Source of the DNA: an uncultured Bacillota bacterium
Lineage (GTDB): Bacteria; Bacillota_I; Bacilli_A; RF39; UBA660
NCBI GenBank assembly: GCA_947650795.1
Contig: CANSWR010000011.1
Location: 1 to 35,110 of the forward strand
Length of the DNA stretch: 35,110 nt
Direction of reading: 5' to 3'
Shown piece after piece: positions 6,965-13,830 of the stretch (position 1 is its first letter; each line of letters begins with the position of its first letter). The position numbers and the translations under genes are program-made. The notes beneath the pieces were generated by a model. The model had not been told where the DNA came from. It ran no database searches and worked only from the letters and a program-made list of their open reading frames with translations.

Positions 6965-7016
6965 ATTATTATACACCTCTCATATAAAGTGTCGTGTCGC
7001 GTGGTACGCGACTACG

Positions 7017-7739
7017 TCACTTCTTTTCTATATTAAAATTGTTTTTTATATCTTCTAATGATAAAGACAGATTGAAATAAGGATCACTCTCAAAATATGG
7101 TTCTACTTCAACTAACTTATTCATATATTTAGTATCATAACTATTAAATACTTTCTTATATCTAAAAAATTTAAACTTACATGAAAAATCATAAACACAA
7201 TCTTCTTTTTTTACTTTAGTACTTTTACCATAATCATCAAAATTATAATAAACATCATACTTAAATAAACATACACCAATAAAAGGAATCTTAATAAACT
7301 TTTTAATTTTATAAAATTCATCACACAGTACTCTAACTTGTTTAACCAAACGACTAGGGTGCTGACACACTACATAAATATCTTTAATACCGAAATGCCT
7401 ATGAAACTGAAATGTCTTTGAAATCTCTTTAGGAAAATCTTTATAATCTAAACTGTCAATTACACTATGAAATTCATCAAATATATAAATACTATCCGGA
7501 ATATGCTTTTTAAACACTTTAAAATCATTTATACTTACTTTTCTTGAATATATATTCTTATTTTTTTTATTATTTCTAACTTTATAATTAGTTAACTTAA
7601 CAGGAAAATTAGTAAAAACATTATTAATTTTAAACTTTCTTTTAAATCTATTTTCTTTCTTATATTTTTTCTTTGCTATATAAGTACAAAATAATGTCTT
7701 ACCTGTTCCTGGAACTCCTCCAACAAATATTACACTCAT
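7017..7739 (-). CDS. Zot/pI-like morphogenesis ATPase
   Basis: 240 residues. The P-loop GVPGTGKT is at residues 8-15 and the Walker B IYIFDEFH at about 82-89; SRLVKQVRVLCDEFYKI follows, as in the zonular-occludens-toxin/gpI family. That family drives assembly and extrusion of filamentous phage at the inner membrane. A clear C-terminal membrane helix is not seen. It is preceded by the 57-aa gene (stop and start 1 bp apart) and followed by Rep. This is the strongest marker that the element is a filamentous phage. Confidence 0.92.
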   Translation of the reverse strand: MSVIFVGGVPGTGKTLFCTYIAKKKYKKENRFKRKFKINNVFTNFPVKLTNYKVRNNKKNKNIYSRKVSINDFKVFKKHIPDSIYIFDEFHSVIDSLDYKDFPKEISKTFQFHRHFGIKDIYVVCQHPSRLVKQVRVLCDEFYKIKKFIKIPFIGVCLFKYDVYYNFDDYGKSTKVKKEDCVYDFSCKFKFFRYKKVFNSYDTKYMNKLVEVEPYFESDPYFNLSLSLEDIKNNFNIEKK

Positions 7740-7913
7740 TTATTTAACCTCAAAATAATCAATTCTTTTAATATGTTCAAATGTAGTACAATATATATAA
7801 CCTATAGTATGATATATATCATAAGTTTCAACAATTCTTTCTTCAACAACATAATCATTTACCATAATATTATATTTTCTTATAAATAACTTATATTTTT
7901 TAATTTTAGTCAT
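7740..7913 (-). CDS. small protein, 57 aa
   Basis: ATG at 7913 follows AAAGGAT. The TAA ends 1 bp before the Zot start. The product is basic at the N-terminus (MTKIKKYKLFIRKYN) with a Tyr-rich centre and no membrane helix. It is part of a run of tiny genes between the pIII-like protein and Zot. Function unknown. Confidence 0.6.
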   Translation of the reverse strand: MTKIKKYKLFIRKYNIMVNDYVVEERIVETYDIYHTIGYIYCTTFEHIKRIDYFEVK

Positions 7914-7961
7914 TATTATAACAATCCTTTCATATTAATTTCTATATTCTTTAAATATTCA

Positions 7962-8153
7962 TTAAAAATAATCATCGATAAATTCAAAATATAATTTTTT
8001 CCATTTTTTATTATAAAATTTTACTTCATAAGTATATGGTCCAACACACTCTATAGTGTTTATTATATCTGATATAAAATTATCAAAATTATTATAGAAA
8101 ATAACTTCTCCATTATATAAAAATTTAATAGAAGCTTTATAACTATAACTCAT
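7962..8153 (-). CDS. small protein, 63 aa
   Basis: MSYSYKASIKFLYNGEVIFY..., aromatic-rich and soluble, ending FEFIDDYF. It begins a few bases after the end of the 53-aa membrane protein gene. It resembles the 55-aa protein at 8310-8477 in size and beta-like composition. No family recognised. Confidence 0.6.
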   Translation of the reverse strand: MSYSYKASIKFLYNGEVIFYNNFDNFISDIINTIECVGPYTYEVKFYNKKWKKLYFEFIDDYF

Positions 8154-8158
8154 TTACA

Positions 8159-8320
8159 TCAACTCCTATCTTTTATATTACTTTCTAAATTCTTTAAATC
8201 TTTATTTAATTTTCTTATAGAAAATAAATCAATAATAGTATCTATTAATAAACGTGCAATATAACAAAAACCAATAATTAATATAAAGAATACAATAAAA
8301 CCTAAAAACTTAAACACCAT
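8159..8320 (-). CDS. small membrane protein, 53 aa
   Basis: MVFKFLGFIVFFILIIGFCY gives one strong membrane helix at about 4-26, followed by a basic helical tail (SIRKLNKDLKNLESNIKDRS). Its start overlaps the end of the 55-aa gene (8310-8477) by 11 bp. Size and topology fit a minor coat or assembly protein of a filamentous phage. That role is inferred. Confidence 0.6.
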   Translation of the reverse strand: MVFKFLGFIVFFILIIGFCYIARLLIDTIIDLFSIRKLNKDLKNLESNIKDRS

Positions 8321-8477
8321 TTATTTCACTAACTCCAATCTTTTCTACATAATCAATTTTATAAGTAAAATTACAAGTATCATTTTTACTTATATATTCT
8401 CTAGCTAAATCTAAAGTATCAAATAAACCAATAAAGCCAGCAAGCAAACCATACTTATTTTTATATAATAAATACAT
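8310..8477 (-). CDS. small protein, 55 aa
   Basis: ATG at 8477 lies just after a GGTGGTG site. The sequence MYLLYKNKYGLLAGFIGLFD then DTLDLAREYISKND resembles short single-domain phage proteins with a beta-hairpin and one helix. It overlaps the next membrane-protein gene, so it is probably co-translated. Function unknown. Confidence 0.55.
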   Translation of the reverse strand: MYLLYKNKYGLLAGFIGLFDTLDLAREYISKNDTCNFTYKIDYVEKIGVSEINGV

Positions 8478-8490
8478 AAAACACCACCAC

Positions 8491-9321
8491 CTATCTAAAT
8501 AACATACTTATACCTTTATAAATAAACTTTAATAATATATAACAACAGAAACCTAAAAAACCTAAAAATAATATATTAAACAATAATGTAACCACTAATT
8601 TTTCAAAATCCGTAAATGTACTTAAATCAAATAATTCCAATACTTTGAATTCTTGTATATCTTCAAAAGTATAAAATAAATAAAAATCTTTTACTGGAGG
8701 AATTACCAAACTTTTATCAATCTCTTTAAATGAATAAGTTACCTCAAAAGGTGTTAAACTAAAATATTTTTCCATCTCTGGCAAAATCCAATCAGTAATA
8801 CTAAAGCTAAAATTAGAAACAAAATTTTCAATAACATATTGATAAGTACCGTCTTCTAAATAAGCAATCATTTGATTATCACTAGCATAATTTAAATGTG
8901 GGACTATTAAAGAATAATGATTATCTTTTATATTTGAACGATTATTTTTAAAGAAAGAAAAATGAACTCTTCCAAGTTTATCATCAAAATTTTTATTAAA
9001 AGTAACAAAATCTTGACCATCTTTTATACTTCCAGAAGAATAAAAATTGTCTATTAATTCATAAGTAATACTTTTATAATCAATATAAATAATCTTGCCT
9101 TTTAAATCTTCATTAAGAGGAATAGGTATATAATCAGATAATAATGATTCTCCTAAATAATATTTATCATTAACTTTATAAATCTTATCAATTGTTTCTG
9201 CACTTGCAGTTGGCAAAGATTCTAACTCTATTATTTCATAATCAAAATAGTTTTCTTGAGCATTAGCACCAGGAATAAATATAAATAGACTCATTAATAA
9301 TAATACAACTTTATATTTCAT
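8491..9321 (-). CDS. secreted, C-terminally anchored protein, pIII/attachment-like candidate
   Basis: 276 residues. A signal peptide (MKYKVVLLLMSLFIFIPGANAQ, cut probably after ANA) is followed by an external region of about 220 residues, a membrane helix near 247-268 (LLFNILFLGFLGFCCYILL) and a basic end (KFIYKGISMLFR). This topology is that of filamentous-phage minor coat/adsorption proteins, which stay anchored until assembly. No family match is recognised in the ectodomain. It follows the 136-aa membrane protein in the operon. Confidence 0.75.
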   Translation of the reverse strand: MKYKVVLLLMSLFIFIPGANAQENYFDYEIIELESLPTASAETIDKIYKVNDKYYLGESLLSDYIPIPLNEDLKGKIIYIDYKSITYELIDNFYSSGSIKDGQDFVTFNKNFDDKLGRVHFSFFKNNRSNIKDNHYSLIVPHLNYASDNQMIAYLEDGTYQYVIENFVSNFSFSITDWILPEMEKYFSLTPFEVTYSFKEIDKSLVIPPVKDFYLFYTFEDIQEFKVLELFDLSTFTDFEKLVVTLLFNILFLGFLGFCCYILLKFIYKGISMLFR

Positions 9322-9325
9322 AAAA

Positions 9326-9736
9326 TCACCATTCTCGTCCTTTTAATCTATGAGTAGCTACAACACTAAAATTAGCTGGTCTAGTTTTTTCTCTTTTACC
9401 AGTTTTTGGATTAAATTTTCTATAAGAACTAACACTCCTTGTAACAACTTTATCTGGAAAAGTAGTTACATAATTAACTTTCACAGATTCATTAACATAA
9501 TTAAGTTTATCTCGTTTATTTTCAATATTAGTAAATTTTTCATTTAAAATAGAACCCATTCTTAAAGTAGTATCAATATTATAATTACCAAAAGTTAAAA
9601 ATGAAATTAACCAACCAAGTAAACCAAAACCAATTATAAAATGTAATAAACTTAAATTGCCTAAAATATAAAAATTTAAAGCAAAAGAAGTAACTTGACC
9701 AATTTTTTCAAAAATCCAATAAATAATTTCTAACAT
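9326..9736 (-). CDS. membrane protein, 136 aa, candidate minor structural/assembly protein
   Basis: Two hydrophobic segments (about 10-30 and 30-50) are followed by a polar, basic C-terminal half (RSVSSYRKFNPKTGKREKTRP) ending LKGREW. The start overlaps the end of the 56-aa coat-like gene region (ATG 2 bp from its TAG). The order coat-like peptide, this protein, anchored secreted protein mirrors the structural block of filamentous phages. The exact role is unknown. Confidence 0.7.
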   Translation of the reverse strand: MLEIIYWIFEKIGQVTSFALNFYILGNLSLLHFIIGFGLLGWLISFLTFGNYNIDTTLRMGSILNEKFTNIENKRDKLNYVNESVKVNYVTTFPDKVVTRSVSSYRKFNPKTGKREKTRPANFSVVATHRLKGREW

Positions 9737-9737
9737 A

Positions 9738-9908
9738 CTACCACCTCAATAACTTCTTAAAAAACATAAAGAAACTATATACAACCATTAAGAATAAAAA
9801 AGCAAAAACTACAGCAACTATGTCATAAAGAAATGACATACTAGGAGATAAATCTCCTATAATCATAATAGCTAATTCTTTAAATGTAACTATATCTAAA
9901 AACAACAT
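9738..9908 (-). CDS. coat-like one-span peptide, 56 aa
   Basis: ATG at 9908 follows a good AAAGGAG site. The N-terminus carries acidic residues, a long hydrophobic helix spans about 29-50 (IVAVVFAFLFLMVVYSFFMFF), and the end is basic (KKLLRW). That is the layout of a filamentous coat or minor coat subunit (pVIII, pVII or pIX). With the 67-aa protein at 12948-13151 there are two coat-like candidates; which one is major cannot be told here. Confidence 0.7.
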   Translation of the reverse strand: MLFLDIVTFKELAIMIIGDLSPSMSFLYDIVAVVFAFLFLMVVYSFFMFFKKLLRW

Positions 9909-10010
9909 ATTAATGCTCCTTTCGTAAACTAAGCCTGTAAAGACTTAATTTATTTTAATTATTTTTTATAAATAAATGATAGAATAAAAATCAAGAAAAG
10001 AGGAATGTAT

Positions 10011-10295
10011 ATGGAAACTATAATAATAATTGGAATAATAATTTTTATATTTATATCTCCTGGTATAATTTTCAATAAAGAAACGGAAAACTTAAAAGAC
10101 ATTGAAAATTTAAAAAAAATAGAAAATAGAGAACTTAATATTGTAGAGCTTAATTATTATCAATTAAAAGAATTAATGAAAATTAGAAAAATGATAAGAT
10201 TTATTTTAACAACTGTTATAATAACATTCATAATCAAAATCATTTTACCAATTTTAGGTATATCAAGTATAATAGAAATATTTAATAATTTTTGA
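10011..10295 (+). CDS. two-span membrane protein encoded against the operon, 94 aa
   Basis: The start is ATG 10011 rather than 10005, because AAGAGG then has normal spacing. A hydrophobic helix lies at the N-terminus (METIIIIGIIIFIFISPGII) and another near 63-84; between them is a charged Lys/Glu/Asn region. It is the only plus-strand gene inside the structural block and ends base-to-base against the convergent pIII-like gene. Independent transcription and small membrane-protein form suggest an immunity, superinfection-exclusion or host-fitness gene; this is inference from context. Confidence 0.7.
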   Translation: METIIIIGIIIFIFISPGIIFNKETENLKDIENLKKIENRELNIVELNYYQLKELMKIRKMIRFILTTVIITFIIKIILPILGISSIIEIFNNF

Positions 10296-11885
10296 TTATA
10301 AAATAGATGTTATAATCTTCAAAATTAATACTATAGCAGATATTATAAAAACAAATATTAAAACACTTTGAATTTCTAATGGAAGATTATTTAGTAAACT
10401 AGAAGATAAAGAAACAATATACCCAGAAGCTTCAACAAATGTAGAACTTAATCCTTTAAGACCACTAATTAAATTAGGTGCATTAAAATCTAAAAAATCA
10501 ATACTATTTCCTTGATTTATATTTTCTGGATCTGACCATTGACTATTATTAGAACCTTCAATAGTAATTGTATTGCCACTATTAGGATTAGTATATTCAA
10601 TGGATTCATTATTAATTTGAGCTTTATAACAGTTGGGATTATAAATAACCTGCCTAATAAATTTATTATCTTTAGCCCAAAATCTATAACTAAACTTAAT
10701 AAAATCTTCATCATTAAGAATTTTAAAATCTCCAGTTGAACTATCAATAACTTTAACCAAAGGATTAATAAGAATATTAGAAAATTCTTTGGTTTTATAA
10801 ATAGAATAATAACTACCTAAATAACCAAACTTATCATCATTTGAAATTGTATGATAATAAACATTAAACTCATCAGTATAATTAGAATAAACATATAATC
10901 CGTAGTCCTTTAAAGTACAATTTTTAATAGGATAAAGACTAACATTAGAAGATAAAGAAAAATCTGCAGTTTTATAGTTACTAGGAATTTTATTTTCATT
11001 TTGATAATAAAATAATACATTTAGAAGAGACTTAAATCCAACTTTTTGACTAATAATAGGATTTTTCAAAAGATAATCTAAACCAGATGAAGTTGCAATA
11101 TTATCTTCATTAAAGCATTTATTTTTTATACAAAGATTTTGAGCATATAAAGTAACGTAAGGAGAATTAATATTATATGTTTGTGAACTTTTATAAAATT
11201 TACTATACAATAAAGCAAAATCACTACCATCATAAGTCTCTGAACCGAAAATCCACCAACCAGAACTTAACCAATTATAACTAAACTTATATTTTTCTGG
11301 AAATTCAACTAAAGCTGCAAAACGAGTTGATATTTTATGAGGTTCAAATCCCATAACATAATAGTTATAATCAAACTCATAACTTAAAAAATTAGAACCA
11401 TTAAACCAAAAAATATATACATCTCCATTATTTTGAGTATCAAGAAAATTAACATTAGCATAAATAGAATTATTCTCATTTTTAAAATAATAAGAAGAAA
11501 CATAATTTCTAAACATTACAATCGCATGAGTAGCATTATCTGGAATAACAAATTTATCTTCATTAATAGCATTAAAATAATCTATTTCACTAGCAGTATA
11601 AATTAAAATATCAGAGTTTAAAGAAGAAAAAGTTTTACTAATTAAGCCACCTAAATAACTTTCTATATCATAACCAATAAATTCTAACATTTTATAAAAA
11701 TCTGTTTTTTCACTTTTCTCTTTAAAATAATTAAAAACTACTGTATCATTCCAAGGTAAAACTTTTTTAAGAGAAAGTGTACCATCAGATATATTAACAC
11801 CATAAGTATTAGAAATAGCATTTATATTAAAAGAAAAAATGAAAAAACATACTAACAAAGTAAACGTTAAATATATCTTTTTCAT
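10296..11885 (-). CDS. large secreted, C-terminally anchored adsorption protein (pIII-like)
   Basis: 529 residues. The signal peptide is MKKIYLTFTLLVCFFIFSFNINA. A long external region follows, rich in Asn, Ser, Tyr and Phe with paired cysteines (for example LCIKNKCF). Near 440-455 is an Asn/Gly-rich linker, then ISGLKGLSSTFVEASGYIVSLSS, and a terminal membrane helix at about 505-525 (VLIFVFIISAIVLILKI). Topology, size and position fit the receptor-binding minor coat protein gpIII. Upstream lie a strong hairpin and an AGAGAGG site. No ectodomain family is recognised. Confidence 0.8.
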   Translation of the reverse strand: MKKIYLTFTLLVCFFIFSFNINAISNTYGVNISDGTLSLKKVLPWNDTVVFNYFKEKSEKTDFYKMLEFIGYDIESYLGGLISKTFSSLNSDILIYTASEIDYFNAINEDKFVIPDNATHAIVMFRNYVSSYYFKNENNSIYANVNFLDTQNNGDVYIFWFNGSNFLSYEFDYNYYVMGFEPHKISTRFAALVEFPEKYKFSYNWLSSGWWIFGSETYDGSDFALLYSKFYKSSQTYNINSPYVTLYAQNLCIKNKCFNEDNIATSSGLDYLLKNPIISQKVGFKSLLNVLFYYQNENKIPSNYKTADFSLSSNVSLYPIKNCTLKDYGLYVYSNYTDEFNVYYHTISNDDKFGYLGSYYSIYKTKEFSNILINPLVKVIDSSTGDFKILNDEDFIKFSYRFWAKDNKFIRQVIYNPNCYKAQINNESIEYTNPNSGNTITIEGSNNSQWSDPENINQGNSIDFLDFNAPNLISGLKGLSSTFVEASGYIVSLSSSLLNNLPLEIQSVLIFVFIISAIVLILKIITSIL

Positions 11886-11918
11886 TTCTAATCGACCTCT
11901 CTTTTTATGGTAGATAAC

Positions 11919-11943
11919 TCAATGAAATATAACATTTCATTGA
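11919..11943 (-). other. 10-bp hairpin in the leader of the pIII-like gene
   Basis: TCAATGAAAT (11919-11928) pairs perfectly with ATTTCATTGA (11934-11943) around 5 nt. It sits about 35 nt before the start of the pIII-like gene with no T-run, so it is more likely an RNA stability or translation element than a terminator. Confidence 0.6.
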
Positions 11944-11978
11944 TATAAACCATTTTAATTTTTATTTAATTAGTATCA

Positions 11979-12024
11979 AGGGTTGCCCTACGGCGTATTG
12001 CTACGCTTGCCCCTTGACACTAAT
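11979..12024 (-). promoter_or_regulatory. strong hairpin between coat block and pIII-like gene
   Basis: ATTAGTATCAAGGG (11979-11992) pairs over 14 bp with CCCTTGACACTAAT (12011-12024). The single imperfect pair is a G-U wobble on the minus strand but a mismatch on the plus strand, so the minus-strand form is selected. A smaller GCGTA/TACGC hairpin sits in the loop, and AAGTGCC/GGCACTT follows at about 12030-12044. Ff phages have a strong central terminator at this place, between coat gene and gene III. Lack of a T-run makes RNA processing or packaging-signal roles equally possible. Confidence 0.6.
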
Positions 12025-12041
12025 ATTTAAGTGCCTGGCAC

Positions 12042-12218
12042 TTATCTTACGTTACTAAAAGGGTCTTGTGCCTTTTCAATAACTTCAATATTATTTTCAA
12101 ACTTATCATATATCAAATCTTGTAATTTTCTACTTCTAAATACAAAAATTAAAAAGAATATTAAACATACATTAAGTGATATACTTATTCCTAACAATAA
12201 ACATAATATACTAATCAT
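12042..12218 (-). CDS. small membrane protein, 58 aa
   Basis: The ATG at 12218 overlaps the end of the preceding gene by 8 bp. The product has one long hydrophobic helix (MISILCLLLGISISLNVCLIFFLIFVF) and a basic/acidic tail (RSRKLQDLIYDKFENNIEVIEK). It is probably a membrane-held assembly or minor coat protein, by context only. Confidence 0.6.
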   Translation of the reverse strand: MISILCLLLGISISLNVCLIFFLIFVFRSRKLQDLIYDKFENNIEVIEKAQDPFSNVR

Positions 12219-12498
12219 TTTTATTAACACTTTCTAACTTAGAACGATAAGATTCGCATTCGCCCAAAATATAATTATTCTCCAAATAATATTCAACACA
12301 ATAAGTTTCTGTATTACTATTACCATGTTTCTCTAAGTATTTAATTCTTTCACTTAAAGAAGAACAAACTAAATGACATACAAATAATAATAAAATAAAT
12401 AAAACAAATAAGATAAAAATGGGAGTTTCATAATCAGAAGAATTAAACTCTAAAGATTCTAATCTTTCATTAATTCTTGTTAAGTCACTTTTCTTCAT
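12211..12498 (-). CDS. membrane protein, 95 aa
   Basis: The start is set at the ATG of MKKSDLTRINERLE (12498), 5-6 nt after AGAGGT and overlapping the end of the 93-aa gene. A short polar N-terminus precedes one hydrophobic helix (about 27-48, TPIFILFVLFILLLFVCHLV), then a cysteine-containing polar tail. It belongs to the coat-side gene cluster. Function unknown. Confidence 0.6.
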   Translation of the reverse strand: MKKSDLTRINERLESLEFNSSDYETPIFILFVLFILLLFVCHLVCSSLSERIKYLEKHGNSNTETYCVEYYLENNYILGECESYRSKLESVNKND

Positions 12499-12766
12499 TA
12501 ATACCTCTAACAAAACTATATTGGTCTACTAATGTTCTTGAAATAAAACATAAATGTTTGTTAACAATTTTAATAGCTGCTTTAAATTCATAAAAAACAG
12601 ATTCACTTATAACTTCTTTAGTAAGATAATATCTTTTTAAAAACTCTTCATAAGTTAACAATTCTATATAAAACTCATATGCAAATAAATCAATACTACC
12701 AGCTAAAACCCTTTCTCTAATACTTCTCAAATTTTCTTTTACTTCTTCTAAACTTAATTCTTTCAT
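12485..12766 (-). CDS. hypothetical soluble helical protein, 93 aa
   Basis: MKELSLEEVKENLRSIRERV... is mostly helical, without signal or membrane helix. Its ATG overlaps the stop of the preceding 44-aa gene (ATGA). It lies directly downstream of the major coat candidate in the same operon. No family recognised. Confidence 0.65.
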   Translation of the reverse strand: MKELSLEEVKENLRSIRERVLAGSIDLFAYEFYIELLTYEEFLKRYYLTKEVISESVFYEFKAAIKIVNKHLCFISRTLVDQYSFVRGINEEK

Positions 12767-12897
12767 AATCTTTTAACCTTTTTTAAACCTTTCTTAAATA
12801 ATAAATTAATAATTCTTCCTTTAATAACATCGTAATAAACAATAAATTGAACTAAATCAAAAATAAACATTAATATAATTAATAAATTGATAATCAT
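12763..12897 (-). CDS. small membrane protein, 44 aa
   Basis: MIINLLIILMFIFDLVQFIV forms one hydrophobic helix. A strongly basic C-terminus follows (KKGLKKVKRL). ATGA overlap with the next gene supports real translation. A one-span peptide with basic inner tail suits a filamentous minor coat protein (pVII/pIX-like). No ribosome site as strong as its neighbours is seen. Confidence 0.55.
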   Translation of the reverse strand: MIINLLIILMFIFDLVQFIVYYDVIKGRIINLLFKKGLKKVKRL

Positions 12898-12947
12898 AAA
12901 TTAAAAAACAAATTTGTTGTGCCTTTTTTCCTCACACATTTTCGATA

Positions 12948-13151
12948 CTAACGAGCAAGTGTGAAAATTGCCTTAAAGAATCTTACAACAACATAAGCAA
13001 GAGTTATACCTATTGGTATCATTAATAATGGTTGAGACATTATCAATGATACTAACTCTCCTAATTGACTCATTAAGTAAGTGAATACTGCACCTAATGT
13101 TTCAAGTAGTCCGCTTATTGATGTTGCTCCTGCAACTTCTGCTAACAACAT
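12948..13151 (-). CDS. major coat protein candidate (pVIII-like), 67 aa
   Basis: The product is MLLAEVAGATSISGLLETL..., an amphipathic acidic N-terminal helix, then a long hydrophobic helix (about 41-60, PLLMIPIGITLAYVVVRFF), then a basic end (KAIFTLAR). This is the architecture of filamentous major coat proteins: acidic outside, hydrophobic middle, basic residues facing DNA. No classical cleavable signal is obvious. It has a GTGAGG ribosome site and follows the ssDNA-binding protein gene, as coat genes follow gV in Ff phages. Codon use is less A-rich than its neighbours, typical of a highly expressed gene. Confidence 0.78.
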   Translation of the reverse strand: MLLAEVAGATSISGLLETLGAVFTYLMSQLGELVSLIMSQPLLMIPIGITLAYVVVRFFKAIFTLAR

Positions 13152-13295
13152 ATTTGCTTTTACCTCACTTTCTATAAATTTTAAAATTTATATTAAGATA
13201 CTTAAAAGTCTCTTAATATTTAAGGAACAGAGGTAGGCTGTTTGCTCTAAGTATTACACATTTAACCTTGTCCAGTACAACAAGCACCTAATAAA

Positions 13296-13577
13296 CTATT
13301 TATCTTTATATCTTATATTTGTAACTCTTGATTTCTTACCAAGTTGTGTTTCAATACTTACATCAACAGTAACAGGAAATTTAACATTTTTAGGTAATGA
13401 ATTAATAAATGCCATACCACACTCATACGTTATATTTTCAGTTGCAACATCACAACCAACTGCATCTTTTTGAGTAGTAGGATTTAAGTCCATTAAAGTT
13501 ACCTTACAACCTTCAATAATCTCTCCAGTTTTATCATCTAGAAAACTATAAGGAGCGGCTTTTAAACAATAATACAT
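13296..13577 (-). CDS. ssDNA-binding protein, gpV-like
   Basis: 93 residues from ATG 13577; an ATG 12 nt upstream would overlap the AAAGG site. The product starts MYYCLKAAPYSFLDDKTGEIIEGCKVTLMDL, where the F-x-D-x-x-T-G-E-x-x-x-G-x-x-V pattern is typical of small OB-fold phage ssDNA-binding proteins. It continues with beta-rich sequence and a basic tail (KKSRVTNIRYKDK). In a filamentous phage it would coat the displaced single strand and switch replication toward packaging. It is the first gene of the leftward structural operon. Confidence 0.72.
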   Translation of the reverse strand: MYYCLKAAPYSFLDDKTGEIIEGCKVTLMDLNPTTQKDAVGCDVATENITYECGMAFINSLPKNVKFPVTVDVSIETQLGKKSRVTNIRYKDK

Positions 13578-13665
13578 AAATAATAACATCCTTTCTGACC
13601 AAATAAATTATAAATAAAATAAAAATAGATACTTACCTCATGGTCTATATCTATTTTAAAACTTC

Positions 13666-13693
13666 AAAATTTACATACACTATAATTGACAAG
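13666..13693 (+). repeat. right copy of the boundary direct repeat
   Basis: AAAATTTACATACACT followed by ATAATTGACAAG. It matches the copy at 2577-2610 in the same orientation and lies between the first filamentous gene and the immunity region of the dsDNA prophage. It also overlaps the -35 box of the promoter at 13686-13715. Confidence 0.5.
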
Positions 13694-13715
13694 TAATATA
13701 GATTTATGCTATACT
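13686..13715 (+). promoter_or_regulatory. strong plus-strand promoter
   Basis: TTGACA at 13686-13691, 18-bp spacer, TATACT at 13710-13715. Transcription would begin near 13722 and reach the terminator at 13809-13830, with no protein gene between. Confidence 0.75.
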
Positions 13716-13721
13716 ACTTGT

Positions 13722-13830
13722 ACCGGAAGCGAAAACGCTTTGTCATGGTGGACAGATTTATGTTGGTCTGTATGACTAAGTGTATGTATGTACACCACAT
13801 AAACTGGGAAGTGGAGCAATCCACTTTTTA
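13722..13830 (+). ncRNA. candidate structured small RNA, about 109 nt
   Basis: It has its own promoter (13686-13715) and an intrinsic terminator. Visible helices: AAGCG/CGCTT around AAAA near 13729-13742, ACAGA/TCTGT, and a terminal AAGTGGA/TCCACTT. GTCAT/ATGAC and TGGTG/CACCA pairings are also possible. It is more GC-rich than its surroundings and has no credible open frame. It runs toward the 3' end of the DUF3800 gene. It may be a regulatory RNA of either element or a single-stranded origin of the filamentous phage; I do not recognise a known RNA family. Confidence 0.6.
13809..13830 (+). terminator. intrinsic terminator of the small RNA
   Basis: AAGTGGA (13809-13815), loop GCAA, TCCACTT (13820-13826), then T-rich sequence. 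It ends exactly at the 3' border of the convergent DUF3800 gene. Confidence 0.75.

Larger units (their letters stand above)
2577..13695. mobile_element. filamentous (inovirus-like) phage element nested in the prophage
   Basis: About 11 kb, mostly minus strand, with inovirus hallmark functions: Zot/pI-type ATPase, rolling-circle Rep, gpV-like ssDNA-binding protein, a short hydrophobic coat candidate with basic C-terminus, and secreted pIII-like proteins with C-terminal anchors. It separates the integrase of the dsDNA prophage from its immunity genes. A 16-bp direct repeat (AAAATTTACATACACT) near 2577-2593 and 13666-13681 marks plausible ends. Exact borders are inferred, and whether the transposase belongs to the element is open. 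Confidence 0.72.

Noticed and set aside
9350-10747. Several frames opposite or out of phase with the pIII-like and membrane protein genes
   Set aside because: They mirror convincing genes with signal peptides and operon spacing, and have no ribosome sites.
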